Shown here one piece after another: positions 43,705 to 55,220 of a DNA stretch of 64,000 nucleotides. Within the stretch, counting starts at the first letter, position 1. Each line of letters starts with the position of its first letter. A model generated the notes under the pieces. It was not told the DNA's origin. It saw nothing but the letters and a program-made list of their open reading frames with translations, and did not search any database. This DNA is from Alphaproteobacteria bacterium. Lineage in GTDB: Bacteria > Pseudomonadota > Alphaproteobacteria > Micropepsales > Micropepsaceae. The stretch is from contig CANJJD010000012.1 in NCBI GenBank assembly GCA_947474645.1, positions 1 to 64,000 on the forward strand, in the 5' to 3' direction. The position numbers and the translations under genes are program-made.

Positions 43705-45531
43705 ATGACGCGCATCGTTCTTTTTTGCGGCGGCCGCGGCAGCGCCACAATCATCCGCGCTCTTTTGCGCCAGAGCGATGTCGAGCTGACCTTGCTGGTC
43801 AATGCCTATGACGATGGCCTGTCCACCGGCGCTTTGCGCAACTTCATTCCCGGCATGCTGGGGCCGTCGGATTTCCGCAAGAACCTGTCCTACCTGTTCG
43901 GCAATTATTCCCATGCCCAGTATGCGCTGAAGAGCCTGATGGAATATCGCCTGGCGGGCAGCACCGGCGAGATCGAGAAGCTGGCCCGCTATACCAGCAG
44001 CGGCGATGCCGCGCCGTTGGACGAACCGCTGAAGGGCTGGTTCGCGCAACTGCCGCCCGCCACCGCCCAGCGGCTGCGCGCACTGCTGGCGCGGTTCTTC
44101 GCCCTGGCCGCCGGCGCCAGCTTTGATTATCGCGACTGTTCGCTGGGCAACCTGGTGTTCGCCGGCGCTTACCTGGAGCATGGCAGTGACTTCAATGCCG
44201 CCGCCGCCGCCGTGGCCGAACTGGTCGGCACCCGCGCCCGGCTGTTGAATGTCGGCGAACAGCAGAACCGCGTCCTGGTCGGCCTCAAGCATGACGGCAC
44301 CTTGCTGGCATCGGAAGCCGATATTGTAGGCCCGCAATCGGCAGTACCGATCACCGACCTTTATCTGCTGGCCCAGCCGTTGACGCCGGACGAGTTGCGG
44401 GCGCTGAACGGCATGGATGCCCCGGCCAAGCGCAGTTTCCTCAGCGCCCGCGATTCCGTTCCCGCCCTCTCGCCCTTCGCCGCCGCCGCCATCGCCTTGG
44501 CCGACATCATCCTCTATGGGCCGGGCACCCAGCATTCCTCGCTATTACCCAGCTATCGCATCGCCGGGGCCGCGCTGGCCGCCTCGCCCGCCCCGGTGAA
44601 AGCGCTGGTGATGAACCTGGACGGCGATCATGACATCCAGAAACTGACAGCCCGCGACATCCTGGATGCGGCGCGGCGCTACGGCGCCAATGTTACGCAT
44701 GTCTTGCTGAATGATGCAGCGGACCGCCTGCCGCCGGGCGACATCGGCACTGACATGGTGCTGCGCCGGTCATTCGCCAATCCGGCGCGCCCCGCCGTCC
44801 ATAACGGCACAGCCATCGCCAATGCCCTGCTGGGCCTCACCGTTGGTCATGCCACGGCGTCCGTGGAGATTTTCGCCAACATCCTGGGCCGCTCCGTCGC
44901 CAGTGACGAGCTGGTGGAGGAATTCCTGGAGACCGATTGGACTGGTGTGGCGCCGCATCTCACCCTCAACCACGTGGCCCAGCCCGATGCACCGGTGGCG
45001 GTTGCCGCGGTGGCTGGGCTGTTTCCCGATACCGCCTATTTCCGTGACTGGCTGGCGAATGGCAATTCCGATTACCTGGTGCTGATGACCGGTGACGGCG
45101 CCTATCGCTTCGCCGATGTGCGCGCCATCATCGCCCTTTTGGAACAGCAGCAATCGCTGGGCGGGGTGTTCGGCTCGCGTACCCAAAGCCGGCGGCAATT
45201 CATCACCTCGGTGCGCGCCGCCTATGGCGAGAACCGGCTGCTCTATTGGCTGGGCAAGGTGGCGGCCTTCTTCCTGTCCACCCTGTTCTATCTGCGCACC
45301 GGCATCATCGTCTCCGATCCCCTCACCGGATTGCGAGTGTTCCGCCGCCGCGCCGTTGCCGGCCTGCCCGAGATAAAGGGCGATGCGCCGCTGGCCCTGG
45401 TGCGCCAGTTGATCAGCCAGGGCGTGGAAGTCGCTGAACTGCCGGTTCTGTACCGCACTTTCTCCGGCTTCACTGATCCCAAGTGGCGGATGCGGCGGGG
45501 CCTGCGCAATCTTTTCAGCCTGCTGACATGA
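43705..45531 (+). CDS. YvcK/CofD-like domain fused to a glycosyltransferase-2-like C-terminus
   Basis: A 608-residue protein of unusual make-up. Residues 1 to about 400 are a YvcK/CofD (UPF0052) domain: FCGGRGSATIIRALL, NAYDDGLSTGALR, MLGPSDFRKNLSYL and LYGPGTQHSSLLPSY match the nucleotide-sugar-binding pattern of YvcK. Residues about 440-608 resemble the second half of a DPM1-type GT2: SDYLVLMTGDGAYRFADVRAII, VFGSRTQSRR and SDPLTGLRVFRRRAVAG; the acidic triad appears as TGDG, so catalysis there is uncertain. AGGAG precedes the ATG by a few bases. Fourth-to-last in the operon, overlapping the nucleotidyltransferase gene by ATGA. A sugar-nucleotide-controlled transferase is one reading; the function is unknown. 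Confidence 0.85.
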   Translation: MTRIVLFCGGRGSATIIRALLRQSDVELTLLVNAYDDGLSTGALRNFIPGMLGPSDFRKNLSYLFGNYSHAQYALKSLMEYRLAGSTGEIEKLARYTSSGDAAPLDEPLKGWFAQLPPATAQRLRALLARFFALAAGASFDYRDCSLGNLVFAGAYLEHGSDFNAAAAAVAELVGTRARLLNVGEQQNRVLVGLKHDGTLLASEADIVGPQSAVPITDLYLLAQPLTPDELRALNGMDAPAKRSFLSARDSVPALSPFAAAAIALADIILYGPGTQHSSLLPSYRIAGAALAASPAPVKALVMNLDGDHDIQKLTARDILDAARRYGANVTHVLLNDAADRLPPGDIGTDMVLRRSFANPARPAVHNGTAIANALLGLTVGHATASVEIFANILGRSVASDELVEEFLETDWTGVAPHLTLNHVAQPDAPVAVAAVAGLFPDTAYFRDWLANGNSDYLVLMTGDGAYRFADVRAIIALLEQQQSLGGVFGSRTQSRRQFITSVRAAYGENRLLYWLGKVAAFFLSTLFYLRTGIIVSDPLTGLRVFRRRAVAGLPEIKGDAPLALVRQLISQGVEVAELPVLYRTFSGFTDPKWRMRRGLRNLFSLLT

Positions 45532-46256
45532 AAATCTGCGCCGTCATCCCCGCCGCCGGGCGCGGCACGCGGCTGGGCGCCGATGGCCCCAAGATCCTCA
45601 CGCCACTGACGGCCAAACACACCATCTGGTCCATCCTGCACGGCAAGCTGGCGCCGCTGGTGGATCATATCCACCTGGTGCTGTCGCCCGATGGCGCGGC
45701 AGCATTTCCGCCCCTGCCCGCGAATATCTCCACCAGCATCCAGCCAGCACCCACCGGCATGGGCGACGCCATTTTTCGCGGCCATGACGTCTGGTCGAAA
45801 TATGACGCAGTGCTGGTGGTGTGGGGCGATCAGGTCTTTGTATCATCCGATACGTTGAAGCGCGCGCTGGCGGCATTGACCTCAGCGGATCGCCAGGCCG
45901 TATTGCCCGTCACCCGCATGGCCGTGCCGTATGTCGAATATATCTTTGACGGTCTGAAGCTGACCAAGGTGCTCCAGACCCGCGAAGGCGATGCCACCAC
46001 GCCGAACGGATATTCCGATGTCGGCACCTTCCTCTTGAGCACCGCCGGGCTGAAAGCGGCGTGGGACGATTACCTGGCGCAGGCACCCCGCGGCGCCGCC
46101 ACGTCCGAGATCAACTTCCTGCCCTTCCTGCCTTTCCTGTCGGGACAAGGCTGGCGCATCACCCCCCTCGAAGTGGCCGACGCCACCGAGGCGCGTGGCA
46201 TCAACACAAAAGACGATCTGAACTTCTTCCAAAGCCTGTATAAGAACGCTCCATGA
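45528..46256 (+). CDS. Sugar-nucleotidyltransferase (NTP_transferase family)
   Basis: A 242-residue nucleotidyltransferase. The signature AVIPAAGRGTRLGADGPKILTPL (residues 4-26, seen in parts) is the GxGTRx...PK pyrophosphorylase motif, followed by VVWGDQVFVSSDTL, which holds the metal aspartate, and the substrate segment GYSDVGTFLL. It would make an NDP-sugar from a sugar 1-phosphate and NTP, but base and sugar are not decided by sequence; GlmU-N-like or CTP-type relatives are possible. The ATG overlaps the stop of the fused CofD gene (45528-45531) and the stop overlaps the epimerase gene (46253-46256). Confidence 0.9.
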   Translation: MKICAVIPAAGRGTRLGADGPKILTPLTAKHTIWSILHGKLAPLVDHIHLVLSPDGAAAFPPLPANISTSIQPAPTGMGDAIFRGHDVWSKYDAVLVVWGDQVFVSSDTLKRALAALTSADRQAVLPVTRMAVPYVEYIFDGLKLTKVLQTREGDATTPNGYSDVGTFLLSTAGLKAAWDDYLAQAPRGAATSEINFLPFLPFLSGQGWRITPLEVADATEARGINTKDDLNFFQSLYKNAP

Positions 46257-47134
46257 AGAAAATCCTGGTCACCGGCGGTGCGGGCTTTATCGGCAGCCAT
46301 CTTTGCGATGGGCTGTTGGCGCGCGGCTATGCGGTGCGGGTGCTGGACAGCCTGGTCTATGGCAAGCGCGAATGGGTGCCGGAGCCTTGCGAGTTCATCG
46401 AAGGCGATATCCGCGACATGGAGGCCTGCACCAAGGCGGCCGCCGGCATGGACGGGGTGCTGCATTGCGCCGCCATGTCCCGCTCCGGGCCGTCACAGGA
46501 CCAGATCGACGTCTGCACCCAGTCCAACATCACCGGCACCCAGAACATGCTGCTGGCGGCGCGCGATGCCGGCGTGAAGCGCTTCATCTATAGCGGCTCC
46601 TCCACCTATTACGGCAACCGGCCGCCGCCGCACCGGGAAAGCGATCCGCCGGACATTCTCAATATTTATGGCCTGACCAAGCGGGTGGGCGAGCAATATA
46701 CCTTGCTGTTCGACCAGGACTTCAACCTGCCCGCGCTGGTGTTGCGCTATTTCAACGTCTATGGCCCGCGCCAGCCCGAGACCGGCGCCTATGCCCTGGT
46801 GCTGGGCATCTTCCTCAAGCGCGCCGCCGACGGCAAAGTCCTGGAGATCCATGGCGACGGCAGCCAGCGGCGCGACTTTGTGCATGTACGCGACGTGGTG
46901 GCGGCCAATATCGCAGCGCTGGAAAGCCAAGCGCGCGGCACGGTGTTCAATGTCGGCAGCGGCACCAGCCTGTCCGTCAAAGAACTGGCAAACATGATTT
47001 CGCCCAACCAGGTTCATACCGAGGGGCGCAAGGGTGACTCGCTGGCCACCCTGGCCGATATTTCGCGCATCAAGGCCGAACTGGGCTGGACGCCGAAAAT
47101 CGCGTTCGCTGACGGGCTGAAAGAGCTCAGGTAA
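46253..47134 (+). CDS. NAD-dependent epimerase/dehydratase (extended SDR)
   Basis: A 293-residue extended short-chain dehydrogenase. The NAD motif TGGAGFIGSH lies at residues 7-16, the catalytic Ser/Tyr/Lys are in YSGSSTYYGN and NIYGLTKRVGEQ, and the substrate-binding RYFNVYGPRQ is present. This is the UDP-glucose 4-epimerase/dTDP-glucose 4,6-dehydratase superfamily; at 293 residues it is a little short. Last gene of the five-gene operon starting at 40714, and it would modify the nucleotide sugar made by the preceding nucleotidyltransferase. Its 3-prime end overlaps the convergent transporter gene by 8 bases. Confidence 0.9.
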   Translation: MKKILVTGGAGFIGSHLCDGLLARGYAVRVLDSLVYGKREWVPEPCEFIEGDIRDMEACTKAAAGMDGVLHCAAMSRSGPSQDQIDVCTQSNITGTQNMLLAARDAGVKRFIYSGSSTYYGNRPPPHRESDPPDILNIYGLTKRVGEQYTLLFDQDFNLPALVLRYFNVYGPRQPETGAYALVLGIFLKRAADGKVLEIHGDGSQRRDFVHVRDVVAANIAALESQARGTVFNVGSGTSLSVKELANMISPNQVHTEGRKGDSLATLADISRIKAELGWTPKIAFADGLKELR

Positions 47135-48026
47135 CTTTTTCGGCCTGGGTTTCGGGAGCCTGTTCCTTGGCCAGCAGCACGATGGTGGCCAGGATGCAGG
47201 CCGTGCCCAGCCAGTCCATCCCGCCCCAGGCCACGCCCAGCCACCACACCGCCAGCACCGCCGCCGACAGCGGCTCGGCGCAGGTGAGCAGGATGGTCTT
47301 TTGCGCCCCGATCAGCGCCAGCGCCTTGTTGAACAGATAGAAGGCCGCCAGCGTGCCCATCACCAGGATGAAGGCGAAGAAGATGCCGGTGGTGGCATCC
47401 CAATGCCCCTCGACTTTCCACGGCGCGTGGAACAGCGACAGCGCCGCGCCGCCGATCACCATGCCCCAGCCGGCCACCAGCGCCGCGCCGTGCTTTTTCA
47501 GCAAGGCCGAGGGCTGGATGGAATTGAACGCCGCCGCCACCGCCGAGGCCAGGCCCCAGAACAGCGCCAGGGGCGAAATGGACAGCGCGCCGATCACGCC
47601 ATGGGTCACCAGGAAATAGGTGCCCAGCATGGCCAGGCCGATGGCCACCAGCTCGCGCCGGTCGGGCCAGCGCCGCCCCACCAGCGCCAGCCACAGCGCC
47701 ACCATGGCGGGGGCGGTGAACTGCAGCACCGTGGCGGTGGCGGTGTTGGAAGCCTGGATGGCGGCGAAATAGGTGTATTGGACCGGCATCATCCCGACGA
47801 CCCCAAACACAAGCAGCGGCACGGCATCGCTGCGCCACACCGCGAAGATGCGCTTGCCGCCCAGGGCCGCCATCACCAGCAGCGCAGGCCCGGCGAACAA
47901 CAGCCGCATGGTCACCAGCCACTCGGTGTTGATGCCCCGGTTCTGGAACAGGAATTGCGCAAAGGTGCCGCCCACCCCGAACAGGATGGCAGCCAGCACC
48001 GCAAAGACGAATCCGATTCGGTTCAC
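47127..48026 (-). CDS. EamA/DMT-superfamily transporter
   Basis: A 299-residue membrane protein with about ten transmembrane segments arranged as two EamA repeats (for example VLAAILFGVGGTFAQFLFQN and the second repeat near ALFWGLASAVAAAFNSIQPS). The DMT superfamily exports amino acids, metabolites or nucleotide-derived compounds. It starts at a GTG at 48026, which a GGGGG run precedes. Position next to the glycosylation operon is convergent, so they are separately transcribed and no functional link is implied. Confidence 0.9.
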   Translation of the reverse strand: MNRIGFVFAVLAAILFGVGGTFAQFLFQNRGINTEWLVTMRLLFAGPALLVMAALGGKRIFAVWRSDAVPLLVFGVVGMMPVQYTYFAAIQASNTATATVLQFTAPAMVALWLALVGRRWPDRRELVAIGLAMLGTYFLVTHGVIGALSISPLALFWGLASAVAAAFNSIQPSALLKKHGAALVAGWGMVIGGAALSLFHAPWKVEGHWDATTGIFFAFILVMGTLAAFYLFNKALALIGAQKTILLTCAEPLSAAVLAVWWLGVAWGGMDWLGTACILATIVLLAKEQAPETQAEKVT

Positions 48027-48044
48027 ACCCCCACTATTAGGGAA

Positions 48045-48845
48045 CTAGGCGGGCTTGCGGAAGCGCAACGTCATCCGGTCGCTTTCCCCGATGGCGTCAT
48101 ACTTGGCGCGGTCGAACCCGGCCGGGCTGGGCTGGTCCTTGCCGCCGCTGCTCTGGCGCGAGGGCTTGAGGGTCCAGACGCCGAAGGGATGATCCTTGGT
48201 GTCCTTGGGGTTGGCGTTGATCTCGGACCGGGCTTCCAGCTTGAACCCGGCCTTGGTGGCCAGGTCGATGACGCGCTGGGTGGAGACATAGCCGCTTGCG
48301 ACATTCGGGGCCTCCGGCTTGGGATCGGCGCGGTGCTCCTCGATCGCCAGGATTCCGCCCGGCTTCAGCACGGCATAGAAGTCCTTCATCGCCTTGTCGG
48401 CCCAGCCCTGCGGCCCGAGCCAGTTGTGGACATTGCGCGCGGTCAGAACGAGGTCGGCGCTGTTCGGCGCCCCCAGGGGACCGGAATCCTTGCTGGCCAC
48501 GGTGTAGTGGACATCGCCATAGACGCCCGCATCCGAGAACTTGGCCGGCAGCTTCTGGTCAGGCCTGCCCATGGCGACGATGTAGCGCCCACCGGTCTGC
48601 TTGGCATAGGGCGCCAGGATTTCGGACCAGTAGCCGCCGCCGGGAGAAATCTCGACCACGGTCTGTCCGGGCTTCAGGCCCCAGAATTCCAGGCTGGCGG
48701 CGGGATGGCGGGCGCCGTCACGGGCCGAATTATCGGCGGACCGGCTGGATGCGGCGACCGCCGCAGTGAGCTTGGCATCGGCGGCTACGGCCGGCAGCGC
48801 CATGGCGACAAGAGCCGTGGCGATAAGCATGGTACGCACTGTCAT
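48045..48845 (-). CDS. Exported class I SAM-dependent methyltransferase
   Basis: A 266-residue protein with a clear signal peptide (MTVRTMLIATALVAMALPAVAA) followed by a methyltransferase fold: VVEISPGGGYWSEILAPYA (SAM-binding motif I, near residue 62), ADLVLTARNVHNWLG and a GGILAIEEHRAD motif. Periplasmic methyltransferase-fold proteins of this type are known from many Proteobacteria and lack an obvious SAM source outside the cytoplasm, so the reaction is unclear. The 18-base gap downstream leads to the DMT transporter on the same strand, so they may be co-transcribed. Confidence 0.85.
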   Translation of the reverse strand: MTVRTMLIATALVAMALPAVAADAKLTAAVAASSRSADNSARDGARHPAASLEFWGLKPGQTVVEISPGGGYWSEILAPYAKQTGGRYIVAMGRPDQKLPAKFSDAGVYGDVHYTVASKDSGPLGAPNSADLVLTARNVHNWLGPQGWADKAMKDFYAVLKPGGILAIEEHRADPKPEAPNVASGYVSTQRVIDLATKAGFKLEARSEINANPKDTKDHPFGVWTLKPSRQSSGGKDQPSPAGFDRAKYDAIGESDRMTLRFRKPA

Positions 48846-48893
48846 GCGGTCCTCCCCTGGTTGTTTTGCCGCAACCTGCGGGCAGGCTTGCGG

Positions 48894-49787
48894 CTATTTT
48901 ATGTCTTCTGGACGCAGCGCCGCCAGATGCTGGGGGGCCTTGCCGGCATCGGCCATGCCCCGCTCCGGGGTCTCATACTGGCGGTATTCCGGCATCTGGT
49001 CGAGGCGAACGAAGCGGTAGCCCTCCTCGATCAGGGCCGGCACCACCTGGCGCACCAGGCCGGCCGAGCGCAAATGGATGGAATGCATCAGGACCACCCC
49101 GCCATCCTTGCGGCGGATCTCGCGGCTATAGCCCTTGGCGCAGGTGCGCGCTTCCCAACCCCGGCGCCAGCATTGCCAGTCGGCCGCAGCCATCACATAG
49201 CCGTCGCCTGACATGCTGATGGCGCCGCCCACGTCCCAATAGATCGGACCGACATAGTGGCGCAGTTCAGGATCGGCATTCAGGATGTCGGCATGGGCGT
49301 TGCGCCAGGTGCCATAGGGGGCGCGGAAATAGAATTTGTCGCCGCGGGCCATCAGCGGGGCGATCTGCTCATGCACGCCGCGCACCTGATCCAGCAGCCG
49401 CTCCGGATCCTCGTCAAAGCGTGAATTCAGCTTGGCATGGGTGGCGCTGTGATTGGCCAGCAGATGGCCTTCGCGGGTGATGCGCGCCAGCACGTCGGGA
49501 TGGCGGCGGGCCTGGTTGCCGACAATGAAGAAGGTGGCCTTGACGTTCATCTCCTTCAACGCATCCAGCACCTCGCCGGTACGGGCGTTGGGACCGTCAT
49601 CGAAAGTCAGCGCGATGGTATGGGTGTTGCGCAGCCCCGAATGAAAGATGCTGCCTTGCTGAAACAGGGCCAACTGGGCCTTGGGTTTGGATTTGGCGCC
49701 ATCGGCCGCCCCATCGGCAGCCAAGGGCGCGGCTGCCGACAAAGTCAGCAATACGCCCAACGCCAACGCAGATTTGCGCATCTTCAT
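48894..49787 (-). CDS. Exported polysaccharide deacetylase (NodB domain)
   Basis: A 297-residue protein with a signal peptide (residues 1-24) and a NodB homology domain. Motif 1 is IALTFDDGPNARTGEVLDAL (catalytic Asp pair), motif 2 is LANHSATHAKL, giving the two zinc histidines, and later motifs include FYFRAPYGTWRN. Enzymes of this type remove N- or O-acetyl groups from chitin, peptidoglycan or exopolysaccharide. The long LFQQGSIFHSGLRNTHT lead is a short linker. Gap of 48 bases to the methyltransferase downstream. Confidence 0.9.
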   Translation of the reverse strand: MKMRKSALALGVLLTLSAAAPLAADGAADGAKSKPKAQLALFQQGSIFHSGLRNTHTIALTFDDGPNARTGEVLDALKEMNVKATFFIVGNQARRHPDVLARITREGHLLANHSATHAKLNSRFDEDPERLLDQVRGVHEQIAPLMARGDKFYFRAPYGTWRNAHADILNADPELRHYVGPIYWDVGGAISMSGDGYVMAAADWQCWRRGWEARTCAKGYSREIRRKDGGVVLMHSIHLRSAGLVRQVVPALIEEGYRFVRLDQMPEYRQYETPERGMADAGKAPQHLAALRPEDIK

Positions 49788-49910
49788 CCGCCCATGACAG
49801 CCAAAAGCCGATTTAATTTACCATCGGGCCGCTTTGGGGCAAGGCGCCGCTGGCGCTGCGAGCGCACTATCCCCTAGGTTTTTATGGGAATTCGGGGTTT
49901 TGGGGCGGGC

Positions 49911-51122
49911 ATGACGATTTCACGGCGCATGGTCATGGTTAATGGGCTGGCGCTGGCCGCGCTCCCGGCGCAGGCCAGGACAAGCCCTCTGCATCAACGG
50001 CTCATCTGCCTGGACACGCATCTGGACACGCCCGCCAATCTGGCGCGGCCCGGCTGGGACATCCTGCAGCGCCACACACGGACGGATGATTTCACGCAAG
50101 TGGATTATCCGCGCATGGTCGAAGGCGGACTGGATGGCGGCTTCTTCGCCATTTTCACGCCGCAAGGACCGCTAACGCCCGAAGGCATGATGGCGGCGCG
50201 CGATGCCGCCCTGCTGCGGGCGGCCGAGATCCGCGAGCTGGCGGCGGCGCATCCCACAAAGTTCGAACTGGCCTTTGTGGCGGAAGATGCCGCCCGCATC
50301 GCCGCATCGGGCAAGCGCATCGTTTATCAAAGCATCGAGAACGCCTATCCCCTGGGCGAGGACATCACCCTGCTGCGCAGTTTCTACAAGCTGGGCGTGC
50401 GGATGGTCGGCTTCATCCATTTCAAGAACAACCAGTTCGGCGATTCCGCCACCGACAAGCCGCAATGGAACGGCTTGTCGCCAAAGGGCCGCGAACTGGC
50501 GGCGCTGGCCAATGAGCTGGGCATGGTGCTGGACGCCAGCCATGCCGCCGACAGCGTGTTCGACCAGATGCTGGAGCTGTCGCGCGCGCCGATCATCCTG
50601 TCGCACTCGGGATGCCGCGCGGTGTTCGACCATCCCCGCAACATTGACGATGCCCGCATCAAGAAGCTGGCCGCCGCCGGCGGCGCCATCCAGATCAACA
50701 GCTACAATGCCTATCTGGTGGATGTGCCGGCCAATGCCGAGCGCGACAAGGCGCGGGGCGAACTAATGCGCAAGATGCGCAACATGGCCGACCTGACGCT
50801 GGCCCAGCGCACCCAACTGATGCGCGAGACGGCGCGCGGCATGAAGGAACTGGAAGCCCGCTATCCCGAACCCCGCGCCGACTTCGAAACCTTCATGCGC
50901 CATGTCACCCACGCCCTTGACCTGGTGGGCCCGGACCATGTCGGGGTGGGCGCGGACTGGGACGGCGGCGGCGGCGTCATCGGCATGGAGGACGCGGCTT
51001 CCCTGCCCAGGATCACCGAACGGCTGGTGAAGCTGGGCTATACCGAGGCGCAACTGGCCGCCTTCTGGGGCGGCAACGCGCTGCGGGTTCTGAAAGCCGC
51101 GCACGCCGCCCGAAAAGTCTAG
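49911..51122 (+). CDS. Membrane dipeptidase, peptidase family M19
   Basis: A 403-residue M19-type metallopeptidase with a signal peptide ([22 protein letters not shown]). Zinc ligands are visible in [12 protein letters not shown] (HxD, near residue 34), the Glu bridge in the [14 protein letters not shown] segment, histidine in [12 protein letters not shown] and [12 protein letters not shown], and the late [11 protein letters not shown]. It would cleave dipeptides or beta-lactam-like substrates in the periplasm. The start at 49911 was preferred over 49884 because GGGGCGGG precedes it by a few bases and the signal peptide begins there. The 3-prime end overlaps the convergent ilvD gene by 4 bases. 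Confidence 0.9.
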   Translation: MTISRRMVMVNGLALAALPAQARTSPLHQRLICLDTHLDTPANLARPGWDILQRHTRTDDFTQVDYPRMVEGGLDGGFFAIFTPQGPLTPEGMMAARDAALLRAAEIRELAAAHPTKFELAFVAEDAARIAASGKRIVYQSIENAYPLGEDITLLRSFYKLGVRMVGFIHFKNNQFGDSATDKPQWNGLSPKGRELAALANELGMVLDASHAADSVFDQMLELSRAPIILSHSGCRAVFDHPRNIDDARIKKLAAAGGAIQINSYNAYLVDVPANAERDKARGELMRKMRNMADLTLAQRTQLMRETARGMKELEARYPEPRADFETFMRHVTHALDLVGPDHVGVGADWDGGGGVIGMEDAASLPRITERLVKLGYTEAQLAAFWGGNALRVLKAAHAARKV

Positions 51123-52831
51123 ATGTCCGCGTAGCAGCGCACTTCCTGGTCGGCACCGGGTGTGGTCAGAGCGCCGTCGCGCGCCGGGCCGACATTCTTG
51201 GCATAACGCGCCAGCGCGCCGGTCTTGAAGCCCGCGGGCTTGGGCTTGAAGGCCTTTTTGCGCTCCGCCAGTTCGGCTTCGGACAATTCCACGTCCATGG
51301 TGCCCTTCTCGGCATCGATCACGATGATGTCGCCGTCCTTTATCAGGCCGATGGGACCGGCATCGGCGGCTTCCGGCCCGACATGGCCGACGCAAAGTCC
51401 GCGCGTGGCGCCCGAGAAACGCCCGTCGGTGACCAGGGCGATATTCTCAACCCCCTGCCCGTACAGCGCCGCGGTGGTGGACAGCATCTCACGCATGCCC
51501 GGACCGCCCTTGGGACCTTCCCAGCGGATGACCAGCACATCGCCTTCCTTGTACTGGCGCGCCTCAACAGCGGCAAAGCAGTCTTCCTCGCAATCGAACA
51601 CTCGCGCCGGGCCGCGATGCTTGACGTGCTTGAGGCCCGCGATCTTGACGATGGCGCCTTCGGGAGCCAGCGAACCACGCAAGCCCACCACGCCGCCGGT
51701 GGGGGCCAGCGCGTTCTTCACCTCGACCATCACTTTCTGGTCGGGATTGAACTTCACGTCTTTCAGATTCTCGGCCACCGTCTTGCCGGTGACGGTCATG
51801 CAGTCGCCATGGAGCAGGCCCGCATCCAAAAGAATGCGCATCAGCATCGGCACGCCGCCGGCTTCCCACATGTCCTTGGCGACATATTTGCCGCCCGGCT
51901 TGAGCGAGGCGAGATACGGCGTCTTCTTGAAGATTTCCGCCACGTCGAACAGGTCGAACTTGATGCCCGCCTCATTCGCCATCGCCGGCAGGTGCAGGCC
52001 GGCATTGGTCGAACCGCCGGTGGCGGCCACCACCATGGCGGCATTCTCGAACGCCTTGCGGGTGGCGATGTCGCGCGGGCGCAAATTCTTCGCCACCAAG
52101 TCCATCACCGTCTCGCCCGCCTTCAGCGCAAAGTCGTCGCGCGACAGGATCTCGGCGGGCGGGCCGCTGGAGTAAGGCAGCGCCAGGCCGATGGCCTCGG
52201 CGACACAGGCCATGGTGTTGGCGGTGAATTGGCCGCCGCAAGCGCCGGCGCCCGGACAGGCGACCTTTTCCAGTTCGACCAGTTCGGCCTCCGGCATCTT
52301 GCCGGCGCTGTGCTTGCCCACGCCTTCGAAGACATCCACCACCGTGACGTCCTTGCCGTGGAATCGGCCCGGCATGATCGAGCCGCCATACAGGAACACG
52401 CTGGGCACGTTCAGGCGCAGCATCGCCATCATCATGCCCGGCAGAGACTTGTCGCAGCCGGCGATGCCCACCAGGGCGTCATAGCAATGGCCGCGCATGG
52501 TCAATTCAACCGAGTCCGCGATCACTTCGCGCGACACCAGGGACGAGCGCATGCCCTCATGGCCCATGGCGATGCCGTCAGTGACGGTGATGGTGCAGAA
52601 TTCGCGCGGCGTGCCGCCGGCGGCCTTGACGCCCTTTTTGGTGGACTGGGCCTGGCGCATCAGGGCGATGTTGCAGGGGGCAGCCTCGTTCCAGCAGCTC
52701 GCCACGCCGACAAAGGGCTGGTGAATCTCCGCTTCCGTCAGGCCCATGGCGTAATAGTAGGAGCGATGCGGCGCGCGCTCCGGCCCTTCGGTAACATGGC
52801 GGGACGGCAGCTTGGATTTGTCGAATTTCAT
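51119..52831 (-). CDS. ilvD: Dihydroxy-acid dehydratase
   Basis: A 570-residue dihydroxy-acid dehydratase of branched-chain amino acid synthesis, converting 2,3-dihydroxyisovalerate and its methylvalerate homologue to keto acids. The iron-sulfur ligand cysteines appear in [27 protein letters not shown] and [17 protein letters not shown], with a C-terminal [15 protein letters not shown] signature. Length and motifs fit the family well; the IlvD/Edd superfamily also contains sugar-acid dehydratases, which this full-length protein with [10 protein letters not shown]-type segments cannot be fully told from. The gene is monocistronic in appearance, divergent from katG across a 177-base gap. Confidence 0.9.
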   Translation of the reverse strand: MKFDKSKLPSRHVTEGPERAPHRSYYYAMGLTEAEIHQPFVGVASCWNEAAPCNIALMRQAQSTKKGVKAAGGTPREFCTITVTDGIAMGHEGMRSSLVSREVIADSVELTMRGHCYDALVGIAGCDKSLPGMMMAMLRLNVPSVFLYGGSIMPGRFHGKDVTVVDVFEGVGKHSAGKMPEAELVELEKVACPGAGACGGQFTANTMACVAEAIGLALPYSSGPPAEILSRDDFALKAGETVMDLVAKNLRPRDIATRKAFENAAMVVAATGGSTNAGLHLPAMANEAGIKFDLFDVAEIFKKTPYLASLKPGGKYVAKDMWEAGGVPMLMRILLDAGLLHGDCMTVTGKTVAENLKDVKFNPDQKVMVEVKNALAPTGGVVGLRGSLAPEGAIVKIAGLKHVKHRGPARVFDCEEDCFAAVEARQYKEGDVLVIRWEGPKGGPGMREMLSTTAALYGQGVENIALVTDGRFSGATRGLCVGHVGPEAADAGPIGLIKDGDIIVIDAEKGTMDVELSEAELAERKKAFKPKPAGFKTGALARYAKNVGPARDGALTTPGADQEVRCYADI

Positions 52832-52929
52832 GGTGGACCTTGGGGGGTATCGCGGAAAGGCGCGGACTATGGCTCCCTGCCCGCGCCCGCTTCAAGCCGC
52901 ATTTTCGGCTGGCAGGTCTGCGTCAGTTT

Positions 52930-52946
52930 TTGAGAATAGTTCTAAA
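52930..52946. promoter_or_regulatory. Irr-type iron-control element (Fur-family operator), site 1
   Basis: TTGAGAA-TAG-TTCTAAA matches the alphaproteobacterial Irr box (TTTAGAA-N3-TTCTAAA) at 13 of 14 positions. It lies just upstream of the katG -35-like TTGACA at 52952-52957. A PerR-type operator has a similar form, so either Fur-family regulator is possible. Confidence 0.65.
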
Positions 52947-52951
52947 CTGGC

Positions 52952-52974
52952 TTGACAGGGCCTCCGGTACATAG

Positions 52975-52982
<8 letters not shown>
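52952..52982 (+). promoter_or_regulatory. Probable katG promoter
   Basis: TTGACA at 52952-52957 is a perfect -35 hexamer. The best -10 candidate is TAGAAT at 52977-52982, with a 19-base spacer; TTAGAA one base earlier gives 18. The -10 overlaps the second Fur-family-like site, so binding would block transcription. Confidence 0.55.
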
Positions 52983-55162
<2,180 letters not shown>

Positions 55163-55164
55163 CA

Positions 55165-55196
55165 AAAAGCCCCGGGCTGCGAAGCCTGGGGCTTTT
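55165..55196 (+). terminator. katG terminator
   Basis: AAAAGCCCC(55165-55173) pairs with GGGGCTTTT (55188-55196), extended by GGCT/AGCC with a G-U pair between, around a GCGA tetraloop. The T run follows the stem, and A residues on the far side let it act in both directions, also ending the convergent TonB-like gene. Confidence 0.9.
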
Positions 55197-55220
55197 GATT
55201 ATCCTGCAGGTGGCCAGCGC

